Part shown: piece after piece, positions 35,628 through 44,111 of the stretch
Position numbering within the stretch: position 1 is the first letter of the stretch
Layout of the letters: every line of letters starts with the position of its first letter
Source of the DNA: Pectinatus sp.
Lineage (GTDB): Bacteria; Bacillota; Negativicutes; Selenomonadales; Selenomonadaceae
NCBI GenBank assembly: GCA_020025075.1
Contig: JAHHSR010000002.1
Span: forward strand, 12,175-76,174
DNA: 64,000 bases
Direction of reading: 5' to 3'
The notes under the pieces: model-generated
What the model saw: the letters and a program-made list of their open reading frames with translations, nothing else
Told to the model about the DNA's origin: nothing
Databases searched by the model: none
Position numbers and translations under genes: made by a program

Positions 35628-37691
35628 ATGTCTAAACAATATTCTGATAAAAATATCAATAAATTAATAAATCTATTATTAAAAACTGATTTCCCAATTC
35701 CCATACAGGTACTTTGCGATGAATTGGGGCTATCAAGGCGTAGCATTTTTTATCTAATAAAAAAAACTAATATTTTTCTTCTCAAAAAAAATATTAGTCC
35801 CATAATTAATATAAATGGCAGTGGCTATAAACTGACAGATAAAAATAAAAAAGAATTATTAAATATAACACAAAAAAGAATTTCCAAAAATATTATAGCC
35901 CATCCAGAGTTATATTCTTTCGATTTTAAATCTTTAACCTCTGAAGACCGTTTAATATTCATCAACTATTTAATCATTACCTCTCCTCCCATCTCAATTA
36001 ATACTCTAATTAAGGTTACGAAAACATCTCGCAACACAATATTAAACGAACTTAAACAGCTAAATTCATTTAATAAAAAAAATAATTTTTATATAAAAAT
36101 TTCTCCTAAAGGACGCATTCCCATAGGAGATGAAGAAGTCTTGCGGCAATGGGTTATTGATAATTTTTCAAAGATTATTAAACTATTAGAAAATTTCTAT
36201 ATGATTGAGCATGATGATATAACTATAAAAGTTCTTTCAGAGTATGAAACAGCAACCAAAAGCATCCTAACAGATGATTCCCGCCACCTGATTGGGGTCT
36301 TTTTATCATGGTATCGCAAACGATTACAGACAAAAAATTTTCTAACATCATATAAAGGAAGCATAAATAAATATTTCTCTTCTGATTTATTAAATTGGAC
36401 AAAAACTTTTCTCCTCTCCTGCCAAGTAACTATATCAAGTGAAGTATCATATTTGGCCAATATAATGTGCATCAATGCTCCTTCATCTATTAAGCATAAT
36501 AAAAATAATATACATGCTATTATTGTGCATTTTGCAAGCTGCCTAATAAAACAATTTGTGCAAACCTCAGGCTATCTTTATCTTATCCAGAATAAATCTT
36601 TATTAAGCAATCTTACGACGCATTTAATATCAGTTTATTTTAGACTAAAAAACAATATCTCCTATTGCAATCCTTTGTTAAAAAATTTTAAAACCGAACA
36701 TAAGGATTTATTTTATTTGACTAAATCAGCTGTTAAATCCCAAGAACATTTATTAAATGCTATTATTTCCGATGATGAGATATGCCTTATTGCCACCTAT
36801 TTTGGTGCGTCCTTAAAGAGTATCTCCCAACAATCACCCAAAAAAGTGATTGTTTTATGCTCCAGCGGCGTAGGCACTTCTAAATTTTTACTGCTGCAAT
36901 TAAGAAAGCGTTATACCAAAGTACATTTTATAGGGCCTTTAAGCACTTCATCTTATTTAAATACTTCCTTTTCTAATATTTCTTTAATTTTAACTACCTC
37001 AAAAAATATATCATTTCCAGGTAATTCCACACCAATTCTGCTAATTTCTGCATTTCCGAGCAAATATGAATGGCTTATAATCCATAATAAATTACTAGAA
37101 TTAAATATACTAAACAGCAATGATTATTCACCTAATAATATTGAAAATATTATCAGCATCATTGAAAATTATGCTCGTATAGAAGATTTAGAAGGACTAA
37201 AAGTTTCGTTAAAAACATATTTTAATACAGAAAAACTTCTACCTTCTATTAATAATATAAATTCATTTGATTCCACTTTAAAATACATAAAATTTTCATC
37301 ATTAAAATATACATGGAAAGAAGCTGTAAAACTATCCTTTGATGATCTATTAAAAAATAATTTTGTTGAAAAAAAATATGTAAACTCAATATTAAACCTT
37401 ATAGAACAACACGGTGATTACATGGTTATTGGTAAGAATTTTCTTCTCGCTCATGCCAAACCAAGCGATGGTGTAAAAATAAAATCTGCCTCCATAACAC
37501 TCTTTAAATATCCATTTTATATGGATAGCGGCAAATCCATCCAATGTATTATCAGTTTAGCGCCAATAGATAAAGATAGCCATATCTCATTTCTTGCAGC
37601 TCTTTTAGAAAAAATCAATAATCCTCAATGGTGCGCTGAACTATTTAGCATAACATCACAAGAAACATTAAAAAAATTTTTAATGCATTAA
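35628..37691 (+). CDS. PRD-containing transcriptional regulator (BglG/MtlR type)
   Basis: A 687-residue activator with several domains. Residues 1-70 are a winged helix (LCDELGLSRRSIFYLIKK), and a second HTH lies at about 105-165. A PRD region at about 285-400 contains His332. An EIIB-like domain has Cys411 in CSSGVGTSKF. A C-terminal EIIA-like domain has His609 in FLLAHAKP. The usual second PRD histidine, in the HFG position, is a tyrosine here (TYFGASL). It is divergent from the IIA gene and likely controls that operon in response to PTS phosphorylation. It is very A/T rich, as if acquired. Confidence 0.88.
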   Translation: MSKQYSDKNINKLINLLLKTDFPIPIQVLCDELGLSRRSIFYLIKKTNIFLLKKNISPIININGSGYKLTDKNKKELLNITQKRISKNIIAHPELYSFDFKSLTSEDRLIFINYLIITSPPISINTLIKVTKTSRNTILNELKQLNSFNKKNNFYIKISPKGRIPIGDEEVLRQWVIDNFSKIIKLLENFYMIEHDDITIKVLSEYETATKSILTDDSRHLIGVFLSWYRKRLQTKNFLTSYKGSINKYFSSDLLNWTKTFLLSCQVTISSEVSYLANIMCINAPSSIKHNKNNIHAIIVHFASCLIKQFVQTSGYLYLIQNKSLLSNLTTHLISVYFRLKNNISYCNPLLKNFKTEHKDLFYLTKSAVKSQEHLLNAIISDDEICLIATYFGASLKSISQQSPKKVIVLCSSGVGTSKFLLLQLRKRYTKVHFIGPLSTSSYLNTSFSNISLILTTSKNISFPGNSTPILLISAFPSKYEWLIIHNKLLELNILNSNDYSPNNIENIISIIENYARIEDLEGLKVSLKTYFNTEKLLPSINNINSFDSTLKYIKFSSLKYTWKEAVKLSFDDLLKNNFVEKKYVNSILNLIEQHGDYMVIGKNFLLAHAKPSDGVKIKSASITLFKYPFYMDSGKSIQCIISLAPIDKDSHISFLAALLEKINNPQWCAELFSITSQETLKKFLMH

Positions 37692-37797
37692 TAAACAACC
37701 ACCGGCTTAGCCGGTGGTTTTCCTTTTTCGGGCATAGCCCTACCTTTTTTGGCTGCGCACAAGTGCGCTTTTTATTGGCCTGCCAGCCATGCATTTA

Positions 37798-38268
37798 TTA
37801 TTTGCTACCCGTAAACGGGTCTCTTGGGTCAAATAAATATAACTGGTCCATTTCTCTATCAACTTTTAATTGCTTTGAGATATATTCTTTTATTGCCTTC
37901 GTATTCTTCCCTACCATATCCACATAATATCCTTTACACCAAAATTCTCTGTTTCTATATGCAAATTTCATATTCCCAAAACGCTGTAATATCATTAAAC
38001 TACTTTTCCCTTTCAAATATCCCATAAAACTCGAAACACTTATTTTCGGCGGTATACTTAGCAATAAATGTATGTAGTCTAAACAAATTTCCCCTTCTAT
38101 TATTTCTACACCTTTCCATTGGCAATGCGTCCTTATTATATCTCTAAGCTCTTCCCTTTTTTCTCCATAAAACACTTTTCCCCTATACTTCGGTGCGAAC
38201 ACCGCATGATATTTACAATTCCATTTTGTATGTGCTAAACTGTTATTAGTGTTATTTTGCTCTAGCAT
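37798..38268 (-). CDS. tnpA: IS200/IS605-family transposase TnpA with altered HUH motif
   Basis: A 156-residue Y1 transposase. The family frame is clear: KYHAVFAPKYRGKVF, IPPKISVSSFMGYLKGKSS and FWCKGYYVDMVG. The nucleophile motif YxxxQ is kept (Tyr129, Gln133). The metal-binding HUH motif should read His-hydrophobic-His after PD, but here it is Asp-Tyr65-Ile-His67: the first His codon CAC is TAC at 38074-38076. The protein is probably inactive unless the Tyr can act as ligand. No tnpB accompanies it. The ATG has AGGGGG eight bases upstream. Confidence 0.88.
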   Translation of the reverse strand: MLEQNNTNNSLAHTKWNCKYHAVFAPKYRGKVFYGEKREELRDIIRTHCQWKGVEIIEGEICLDYIHLLLSIPPKISVSSFMGYLKGKSSLMILQRFGNMKFAYRNREFWCKGYYVDMVGKNTKAIKEYISKQLKVDREMDQLYLFDPRDPFTGSK

Positions 38269-38276
38269 TATAGCAT

Positions 38277-38335
38277 CCCCCTAATGTGTTGCTTTTTGTT
38301 AGCTGGCAGGCTCTCAAACAGTTTAGCACATTAGG
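38277..38335 (-). promoter_or_regulatory. 5' UTR hairpin that can cover the tnpA ribosome site
   Basis: In the tnpA mRNA CCTAATGTG (38327-38335) can pair with CACATTAGG (38280-38288). The second arm includes the AGG of the AGGGGG ribosome site. IS200 elements are known to repress transposase translation with such a structure. Confidence 0.55.
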
Positions 38336-38399
38336 TTTTTTTTACTCACCGCTTAAGCTTTTTTGAACCACGCGACTATCGCGTGGTTTTCTTATATAC

Positions 38400-38442
38400 A
38401 AAAAGAGAGTATCAGAAACTTTAATCCGATACTCTCTTTATT
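38400..38442 (-). terminator. Intrinsic terminator of trxA-trxB
   Basis: On the minus strand AAAGAGAGTATC and GATACTCTCTTT form a 12-bp stem with a 14-base loop, followed by TTTTTGT. Confidence 0.8.
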
Positions 38443-38447
38443 AATTG

Positions 38448-39371
38448 TCAGATTTCATTTAAATATTCGCTTACCGAACTTATCGCCGTAGCACCATCAC
38501 TTACGGCAGTGACAATCTGGCGCAACGGCTTGACGCATACATCGCCCGCAGCAAAAATGCCCGGCACAGCCGTCTTCATCTGCCTGTCAGCGACAATATA
38601 GCCGCGCTCATCGGTAATACCAAGATTTTTGGCAAAATCGGTTACCGGGTCGCTCCCAATATAGGGAAAAATTCCCTTAGCCAAAACGCGCGTAAGCTCG
38701 CCGTCTTTGCTGTCTTCAAGCTCAAGACCAGCAACCTTGCTGCTCTCAACGATTACGGCGTGCGGTTTCTTATTGCGCAAAATTTCAATTTTGGGATTTT
38801 CCTCTACCTGACGCTGCAATGATTCTTCACCGCGAAAAACGTCACGCCTGATAACAAGCGTCACCTTGCTCACAACGCGCGATAGATACAAAGATTCAGC
38901 AAGGGCCGAATTGCCGCCGCCAACAACGATGACAGGTGCGTCTTTATAAAAAGACGAATCGCAGACAGCGCAAAAGCTGATGCCCTTGCCAATCATCTCG
39001 CGTTCATTTGGTACTTGCATGAGCCGTTCCACCGTTCCTGAAGCAATGATTACTGAGCGCGCCTCATACTGTTTGCCATCGGCAGTAACGACGAGCTTTA
39101 TCTTTCCTTTATCCTCAAGGCGCTCGACCTTGCTATAAGCAAACGGTGCCTTAAAGCTATTGACCTGCTCATACATCGCCCAGGCAAGGTCTGCCCCACT
39201 TATCTTTTTTGTTCCCGGCCAATTCTCAATGCTATATGTCTTGACGAGCTTCCCTCCAGGCGCATCGCCTTCAAAAACAATGGCTGCAAGGCCAGCCCGC
39301 ATCGCATAAAGAGCTGCCGTAAGACCAGCGGGCCCCCCGCCAATTATCGCGACATCATAAAGCTCCGCCAT
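38448..39371 (-). CDS. trxB: Thioredoxin reductase (TrxB)
   Basis: FAD/NADPH disulfide reductase of 307 aa. The N-terminal FAD loop IIGGGPAGLTAALY, the redox-active CAVC pair in ISFCAVCDSSFY, the NADPH loop VVGGGNSALAES and the C-terminal FAAGDVCVKPLRQIVTAVSDG are all present. The ATG at 39371 is preferred because GGGTGA lies six bases upstream; the GTG at 39380 overlaps the trxA stop. It is co-transcribed with trxA. Confidence 0.93.
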   Translation of the reverse strand: MAELYDVAIIGGGPAGLTAALYAMRAGLAAIVFEGDAPGGKLVKTYSIENWPGTKKISGADLAWAMYEQVNSFKAPFAYSKVERLEDKGKIKLVVTADGKQYEARSVIIASGTVERLMQVPNEREMIGKGISFCAVCDSSFYKDAPVIVVGGGNSALAESLYLSRVVSKVTLVIRRDVFRGEESLQRQVEENPKIEILRNKKPHAVIVESSKVAGLELEDSKDGELTRVLAKGIFPYIGSDPVTDFAKNLGITDERGYIVADRQMKTAVPGIFAAGDVCVKPLRQIVTAVSDGATAISSVSEYLNEI

Positions 39372-39376
39372 TTTGG

Positions 39377-39703
39377 TCACCCGTTTTCTCTTATCTTTTC
39401 CAATTTGGGCAAAAGTCTTTCTTCCGGTATAAAGCCGACCATCTTTTCAACAATCTCGCCATCTTTTATGAAAAACAGCGTCGGCACGGATTCTACGCCA
39501 TAGGCTTCGGCCAGCTCGCTTTCTTGGTCAATGTCGACCTTGACAAACGTATATTCGTCCGCATTCCTTTCATCTATTGTTTCCATGACATGGCCGAGCA
39601 TCTTGCAGGGACCACACCAAGTAGCAAAAAAATCCAAAAGGAATGTTTTCTTTTCTGCCATCATTTCATCAAAAGTTGCTTTATTTGCATGTATAATTGC
39701 CAT
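39377..39703 (-). CDS. trxA: Thioredoxin (TrxA)
   Basis: A 108-residue thioredoxin with the active site FFATWCGPCKML and the cis-proline loop SVPTLFFIKDG. The second ATG at 39703 has AAGGAG nine bases upstream; the first ATG, two codons earlier, is only three bases from it. The next gene, trxB, starts five bases after its stop. It keeps cytosolic thiols reduced and can feed peroxidases. Confidence 0.93.
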   Translation of the reverse strand: MAIIHANKATFDEMMAEKKTFLLDFFATWCGPCKMLGHVMETIDERNADEYTFVKVDIDQESELAEAYGVESVPTLFFIKDGEIVEKMVGFIPEERLLPKLEKIRENG

Positions 39704-39773
39704 ATTCATTTTCTCCTTGATGTATTGTCTTTATTATATAATATTTTTTCTTTGTTGTCATTGATTATTTTTT

Positions 39774-40010
39774 TCAGCACGGGCAATAGTTATCATCGCC
39801 GTCACAATACGGGGCATCGTGATGGCGGTAATGGCGATAGTGGCGGTAGTAGCCATCATCATTATTCTGGTCGTTATTGCCCTGCTGGTCATTTGTACTA
39901 AGCTGACTATACGACGCTTGTTGCGCTACAATGTGCGGCGAAGCAAGTGTGTAGTCAAGCCCTGCCGTAACGGCAAAAGTCACTGCCAAAACCAAAAGAA
40001 TCCTCTTCAT
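39774..40010 (-). CDS. Small secreted His/Asp/Cys-rich protein
   Basis: I do not recognise this 78-residue protein. It starts with a signal peptide (MKRILLVLAVTFAVTAGL, then about 12 more residues), followed by a Gln/Asn-rich linker. Its tail repeats YRHYRHYRHH and ends DAPYCDGDDNYCPC. The tail looks able to bind metal through His, Asp and three Cys. The ATG at 40010 has GGAGG nine bases upstream and a TATACT box lies at about 40060, so it appears to be a real gene. It is divergent from a two-component system and lies 70 bases upstream of trxA in the same direction. Confidence 0.62.
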   Translation of the reverse strand: MKRILLVLAVTFAVTAGLDYTLASPHIVAQQASYSQLSTNDQQGNNDQNNDDGYYRHYRHYRHHDAPYCDGDDNYCPC

Positions 40011-40101
40011 CTTCAAGCACCTCCACATTCATATACAGCTTTTTCATCTGCTTTTAGTATAGCAAGCAATTATGGCAAAACTGTGACCAAAAGAAAAAAT
40101 C

Positions 40102-40130
40102 TCAACAAAATACTATGAATGTCTTATAAT
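40102..40130 (+). promoter_or_regulatory. Likely promoter of the two-component system
   Basis: TCAACA and a perfect TATAAT are 17 bases apart, 26 bases upstream of the regulator start. TTGGGGAGG before the ATG is the ribosome site. Confidence 0.5.
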
Positions 40131-40156
40131 AGGAAAAGATTTGGGGAGGTTTTAAC

Positions 40157-40873
40157 ATGCACAAAATGATTATTGCCGAAGACAATCAGCAACTGGCAAA
40201 TGTGCTCGCCGCTTTTGCCAAAAAGGAGGCATTTGCCGTCAGCATTGCCACCGATGGCGAAGAAGCCTTGAGCCTCTTTAAAGAGCAGGGCGCCGACATC
40301 TTGCTTTTGGATATCATGATGCCCAAAAAAGATGGCTTTGCCGTCTGCCGCGCCATCAGGCAATCTTCCAATGTTCCCATCATCATGATTACCGCCCGCG
40401 GCGAAGATTTCGAGCGAATTATGGGACTTGATATGGGGGCAGACGATTATATCGTAAAGCCTTTTTCTCCCGCTGAAGTCATGGCCCGCGTGCGAGCCGT
40501 GCTGCGCCGTGGCAACTGCGGCGATAAAAATCAGGCGCAAAATGATGTCGTACTTTCCTATTTTAACTTAATAATTGATACCCAAAAATACAGCGCCCTT
40601 TTAAACGATGTCCCCCTGAGCCTGACGCGCAAGGAATTTGAACTTTTATGGCACTTTATCGCCCATCCGGGACGCGTTTTTTCGCGCGATGAACTTTTAG
40701 ATGAAATCTGGGGCTATGATTATTTTGGCGACGCCCGCACTGTCGATTCACATATAAAGCGCCTGCGCGCCAAGCTGGCGGCAGCTGACAAGCACTACGG
40801 AAAGCTCATCGCCACGGTTTGGGGCATCGGCTACAAATGCGAAGACAAGGATACATTTCATGCAGAAAAATAA
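40157..40873 (+). CDS. OmpR/PhoB-family response regulator
   Basis: A 238-residue regulator. The receiver domain has Glu8-Asp9, the phosphorylated Asp52 in LLLDIMMPKKDG, and the conserved Lys in YIVKPFSP. The C-terminal winged helix has the LTRKEFELL and RTVDSHIKRLRAKL segments of the OmpR family. It overlaps the kinase gene by 14 bases. It is divergent from the small secreted His-rich protein gene, which is a natural target candidate. Confidence 0.92.
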   Translation: MHKMIIAEDNQQLANVLAAFAKKEAFAVSIATDGEEALSLFKEQGADILLLDIMMPKKDGFAVCRAIRQSSNVPIIMITARGEDFERIMGLDMGADDYIVKPFSPAEVMARVRAVLRRGNCGDKNQAQNDVVLSYFNLIIDTQKYSALLNDVPLSLTRKEFELLWHFIAHPGRVFSRDELLDEIWGYDYFGDARTVDSHIKRLRAKLAAADKHYGKLIATVWGIGYKCEDKDTFHAEK

Positions 40874-42344
40874 AATTCTCTACAAGCTCTTTGCTATCTT
40901 TGCCGGCATCTTATTTTGCTTCATCTTCGCTGTTGATTGCCTTTTTTTCCTGCTTTTCAGCAATCAGGCGCTCTCTTTGCGGCAAAATGAGCTCCTCTCA
41001 AAAGCCGAAGAGCTTACCTCTACCCTGCCGGCGATTATCCCCCAGGCGCCAAAAGAGGGGGGAAAGTGCCGCCTTTGCTCCTACATTGACCTTCTGCAAA
41101 AAAGCAATGACTGCCATATCTGGCTCGTAAGGCCAAATGGAAAGCTCGCTTCCTGCTACGATGAAAAGGAGGCAAAAGCTTTCCAAAATTTTGCCGCCGC
41201 CAATAAAGATTTTATTGATAAAGCCTTAAAGGGAAAAGCGCTCACGCAAAGGGAATTTACTTCAAATGGCCTGCCGCCGCTCACCGTCGCCGCGCCCATT
41301 TATGACAAATCAAAAAATCTTTTCGGCACGATAATCTTGTACAGTGAAAACACAGGGCTTTTCTCCTCCGTTCTCGCCAGCATTAAGCTGCTCGCCTTTT
41401 GCTCATTTTTGGCCTTCCTCATCGCCCTTACGGCGGCATGGCTTTTATCTTACTCCTTCACCGACCCCTTGCGTCGCCTCAAGGCAATGGCCATAGCAAT
41501 AAGCGAGGGCAACTACCTCGTCAGAAGCGACATAAAAAGAAACGACGAGTTTGGCGAGCTTGCCCAGAGCATCGACTGCATGGCTGCTCGCCTTGAAAAA
41601 GCGGCGCAAAAAAAACTCGACAAAGACAGGGCGCGCCGCCTTTTTGCCGCTAATCTCTCCCACGAGCTGCGCACGCCAGTTGCCGTCCTGCGCGCCTCAT
41701 TAGAGGCACTGCAATCAGGCATTATCGCCGAAGATGAAAAAGAAGCCTATCTAAAGCAGATGCTCGATGAAACACTCTACTTAGAGCGCCTTGTCAACGA
41801 TACGCTCGAACTCGCCAAATTGCAAAATCCGGATTTTCCCATCGAAAAGGCGCCACTACTCTTAAATGACCTCTTTTCTGACGCTTCGCGTGCCCTGCGC
41901 CAATACGCCTTTGCCAAGGACGTGCGCATAAAAGCGCAAAATTTAAATACTCCCGCCCCCTTTTGTGGCGACTACGGGCGATTGCGGCAAATGCTCATTA
42001 CCGTCTTAGACAATGCCATCAAATTTTCGCCCCCAAAAAGCATAGTTGAGCTCACCTTTTTAGAATATCCGTCTTACTATGAACTTAAAATTTGCGACCA
42101 AGGCGGCGGCATAGACGAAAAAATTTTGCCTAAGCTTTTTAGCAGCTTTCACAAGGGCAATGGCCAAAAAAACAAGAGCGGTACCGGGCTAGGACTTTTT
42201 ATTGCCCGCAAGATTGCCGAACGCCACGACATTTTGATACAGGTATCTAACACTGCCGGCAAGGGGGCCTGTTTTTGCTTCCAATTTTCCAAGAAAAATA
42301 TTCCTTGCCCGCCACCTGAAATGGTGACAAGTAGAAAAAAGTGA
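40860..42344 (+). CDS. Membrane sensor histidine kinase with cysteine-rich sensor domain
   Basis: A 494-residue kinase. Helices at about 10-35 and 173-198 bracket an extracytoplasmic domain of about 135 residues. It contains Cys70-x2-Cys73, Cys85-His86 and Cys99, a pattern that suggests metal or redox sensing. HAMP follows (SFTDPLRRLKAMA), then the H-box with His268 in NLSHELRTPVAVL, the N-box LDNAIKFSPP, and the G-boxes CDQGGGID and GTGLGLFIARKI. It pairs with the regulator just upstream. The C-terminal 15 residues contain a CPPP segment of no known function. Confidence 0.9.
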   Translation: MQKNKILYKLFAIFAGILFCFIFAVDCLFFLLFSNQALSLRQNELLSKAEELTSTLPAIIPQAPKEGGKCRLCSYIDLLQKSNDCHIWLVRPNGKLASCYDEKEAKAFQNFAAANKDFIDKALKGKALTQREFTSNGLPPLTVAAPIYDKSKNLFGTIILYSENTGLFSSVLASIKLLAFCSFLAFLIALTAAWLLSYSFTDPLRRLKAMAIAISEGNYLVRSDIKRNDEFGELAQSIDCMAARLEKAAQKKLDKDRARRLFAANLSHELRTPVAVLRASLEALQSGIIAEDEKEAYLKQMLDETLYLERLVNDTLELAKLQNPDFPIEKAPLLLNDLFSDASRALRQYAFAKDVRIKAQNLNTPAPFCGDYGRLRQMLITVLDNAIKFSPPKSIVELTFLEYPSYYELKICDQGGGIDEKILPKLFSSFHKGNGQKNKSGTGLGLFIARKIAERHDILIQVSNTAGKGACFCFQFSKKNIPCPPPEMVTSRKK

Positions 42345-42428
42345 TATAATAAATTTTATATGACTAATTAAGGCTATGCCATAACTGATTTTTATTGATA
42401 CAGCTGGCTGCCATGAAGAGGTGAAAAA

Positions 42429-42872
42429 ATGGTAGATTTTAATCTCGATTTAAAAGATACTGATTGTAATGACCCCGTAAAAATATTTTACGACAGAAAT
42501 CCTTTTACTAAGGATTTGGGAATCAGGGTAAAGCGCGAGACAGATGACAGCATTAGCATCATGCTCAAGATAAAGCATCGCCACACCAATTTGTACGGCA
42601 TCGCCCACGGCGGCGTACTCATGTCCATTGCCGATGCCACGATGGGAGCGGCTTGCCTCAACCTCAATAAGCGCGTCGTTACGCTCGATTTCAATATGAA
42701 TCTTTTAAAAGCCGTCCCCGAAACGGATGAAATAACGGCACGTGCCCAGGTGCTCCACAATGGCGGCAAGACCATCGTCGTCGAATGCACAATTGAAGAT
42801 GGCGCCGGCCATTTATGCTGCAAGGCCCGCTCGACGATGTTCGTAGTCGGCCCCCTTAATGAACAAAAATGA
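42429..42872 (+). CDS. PaaI-family hotdog thioesterase
   Basis: A 147-residue acyl-CoA thioesterase of the PaaI/YbgC fold. The signature HGGVLMSIADATMGAA spans the active-site helix, preceded by NPFTKDLGI. The substrate is probably an aryl- or acyl-CoA but cannot be named. AAGAGGTG lies six bases before the ATG. Its stop is joined to the start region of the carboxypeptidase gene. Confidence 0.82.
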   Translation: MVDFNLDLKDTDCNDPVKIFYDRNPFTKDLGIRVKRETDDSISIMLKIKHRHTNLYGIAHGGVLMSIADATMGAACLNLNKRVVTLDFNMNLLKAVPETDEITARAQVLHNGGKTIVVECTIEDGAGHLCCKARSTMFVVGPLNEQK

Positions 42873-42883
42873 GGAGATTTTCC

Positions 42884-44053
42884 GTGCAACGCTTAGTAAT
42901 CATCGCCGTGCTGCTCATAGCATCACTGTTTAATACCGCCCTTGCTGCACCGACAAGTGCTTTTAACCCGCTCGCTGCGCCTGATTTTGGCCTTACGGCA
43001 AAATCGGCCATCTTAATTGAGGCCACCACTGGCCGTGTCATTTTCGAGAAAAATGCTGACGCCCGCGAATATCCGGCGAGCATGACCAAGATGATGACTT
43101 GTATTTTATCACTTGAAAAGACCAAGCCAACCGATGTCATTCATATTGCTGATGCCGCTTGCTCTGTCGGCGGTTCCTCCCTTTATCTGCAAAAGGGAGA
43201 TATCATGACCATGCAGCAGCTGCGCCAAGGCATGATGCTCGTTTCAGGCAATGATGCTGCCGTAGCTATCGCTTGTGCCGTAAGCGGTTCCGTACCGGCT
43301 TTCGTCGATTTAATGAACGAAAAGGCCAAATCCATCGGCGCCCTGAATACACATTTTGACAATCCCAACGGCCTGCCGGACAAAAATCACTACTCGACAG
43401 CGCGCGACATGGCCAAGATTGCCGACTACTGCTACCAAAATGCGGCCTTCCGCAAAATCGTCGACTGCAAGGACCAGGAAATCCATTGGATTTACCCCAA
43501 GAACAAAAAATTTGTCTTTTTCAATACCAATCACCTGCTCTGGACCTATCCTTATGCCAACGGCATCAAGACTGGTTATACGGAAGAGGCGGGCGGCTGC
43601 CTCGCCGCCTCGGCGACACATGATGGCACGACGCTCATCGCCGTCGTCATGCACACCAATGATGCAGAAGACCGTTTCACCGAAGCCAAACAGCTCCTTG
43701 AATACGGCTTCAAGATGGTCAAGATGCAGCGCGCCTACACCAAGGACCAGCTCCGCAAAACACTTCATGTGCACGACGGCAAGACAGCTGAAATAAGCGT
43801 TGCCCCTTCGCATGACATTGAATACCCCATTATCAAGGGGCAAGACAACGCCGATTACAGTATTTCGCTCGATTTACCGCATTATTTAAAGGCACCTATA
43901 AATACAGGTGACCAGGTCGGCTACGTCAACATTCTCTATAAGGGAAAAGTTGTCGGCAAGGTACCTATCCTCGCTGAGCAGTCAAGCCAGCAAGGCTTTA
44001 GCTTCGGCTCTTTTTACTACACGATTTATGACAAGCTAGCTTCTTTATTTTAA
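42884..44053 (+). CDS. D-alanyl-D-alanine carboxypeptidase (PBP5/DacF family)
   Basis: A periplasmic penicillin-binding protein of about 389 aa that trims the terminal D-Ala from peptidoglycan stem peptides. It has a signal peptide ending in NTALAA. The active site motifs are SMTK (Ser66), SGN in MLVSGNDAAVA, and KTG in IKTGYTEEAGG. A C-terminal beta-rich domain precedes a short amphipathic end. I choose GTG 42884, eight bases after GAGGAG; the ATG at 42869 overlaps that site and the previous stop. Confidence 0.9.
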   Translation: MQRLVIIAVLLIASLFNTALAAPTSAFNPLAAPDFGLTAKSAILIEATTGRVIFEKNADAREYPASMTKMMTCILSLEKTKPTDVIHIADAACSVGGSSLYLQKGDIMTMQQLRQGMMLVSGNDAAVAIACAVSGSVPAFVDLMNEKAKSIGALNTHFDNPNGLPDKNHYSTARDMAKIADYCYQNAAFRKIVDCKDQEIHWIYPKNKKFVFFNTNHLLWTYPYANGIKTGYTEEAGGCLAASATHDGTTLIAVVMHTNDAEDRFTEAKQLLEYGFKMVKMQRAYTKDQLRKTLHVHDGKTAEISVAPSHDIEYPIIKGQDNADYSISLDLPHYLKAPINTGDQVGYVNILYKGKVVGKVPILAEQSSQQGFSFGSFYYTIYDKLASLF

Positions 44054-44055
44054 GA

Positions 44056-44096
44056 CAAAAAGAGCTCCTGAAAAATCTTCAGGAGCTCTTTTTTTA
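44056..44096. terminator. Bidirectional terminator, carboxypeptidase / feoB
   Basis: A stem of about 14 bp (AAAGAGCTCCTGAA / TTCAGGAGCTCTTT) is followed by T residues on the plus strand and by TTTTTGTC on the other. Confidence 0.85.
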
Positions 44097-44111
44097 TGCC
44101 TAAACACGCTG

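Larger units (their letters stand above)
37697..38390 (-). mobile_element. IS200-like single-gene insertion element (ends approximate)
   Basis: The element has one transposase gene flanked by similar hairpins: CCACCGGC-TTA-GCCGGTGG at 37699-37717 and CCACGCG-ACTAT-CGCGTGG at 38368-38386. Both are preceded by AA and followed by TTTTC. IS200/IS605 elements have subterminal hairpins instead of terminal inverted repeats, so these are candidate right and left ends. An inner inverted repeat (GCCTGCCAGC at 37778-37787, its complement at 38302-38311) lies between them. The exact cleavage sites cannot be set. The left hairpin may also serve as terminator for the PRD gene. Confidence 0.6.

Noticed and set aside
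37692..37725. Hairpin CCACCGGC/GCCGGTGG as plain terminator of the PRD gene
   Set aside because: It can serve as one, but its resemblance to the hairpin on the other side of tnpA makes an element end more likely; both roles may hold.
39819..40118. Plus-strand open frame opposite the small secreted protein
   Set aside because: It has a repetitive hydrophobic translation caused by the His/Tyr repeat on the other strand; the minus frame has a signal peptide and ribosome site.
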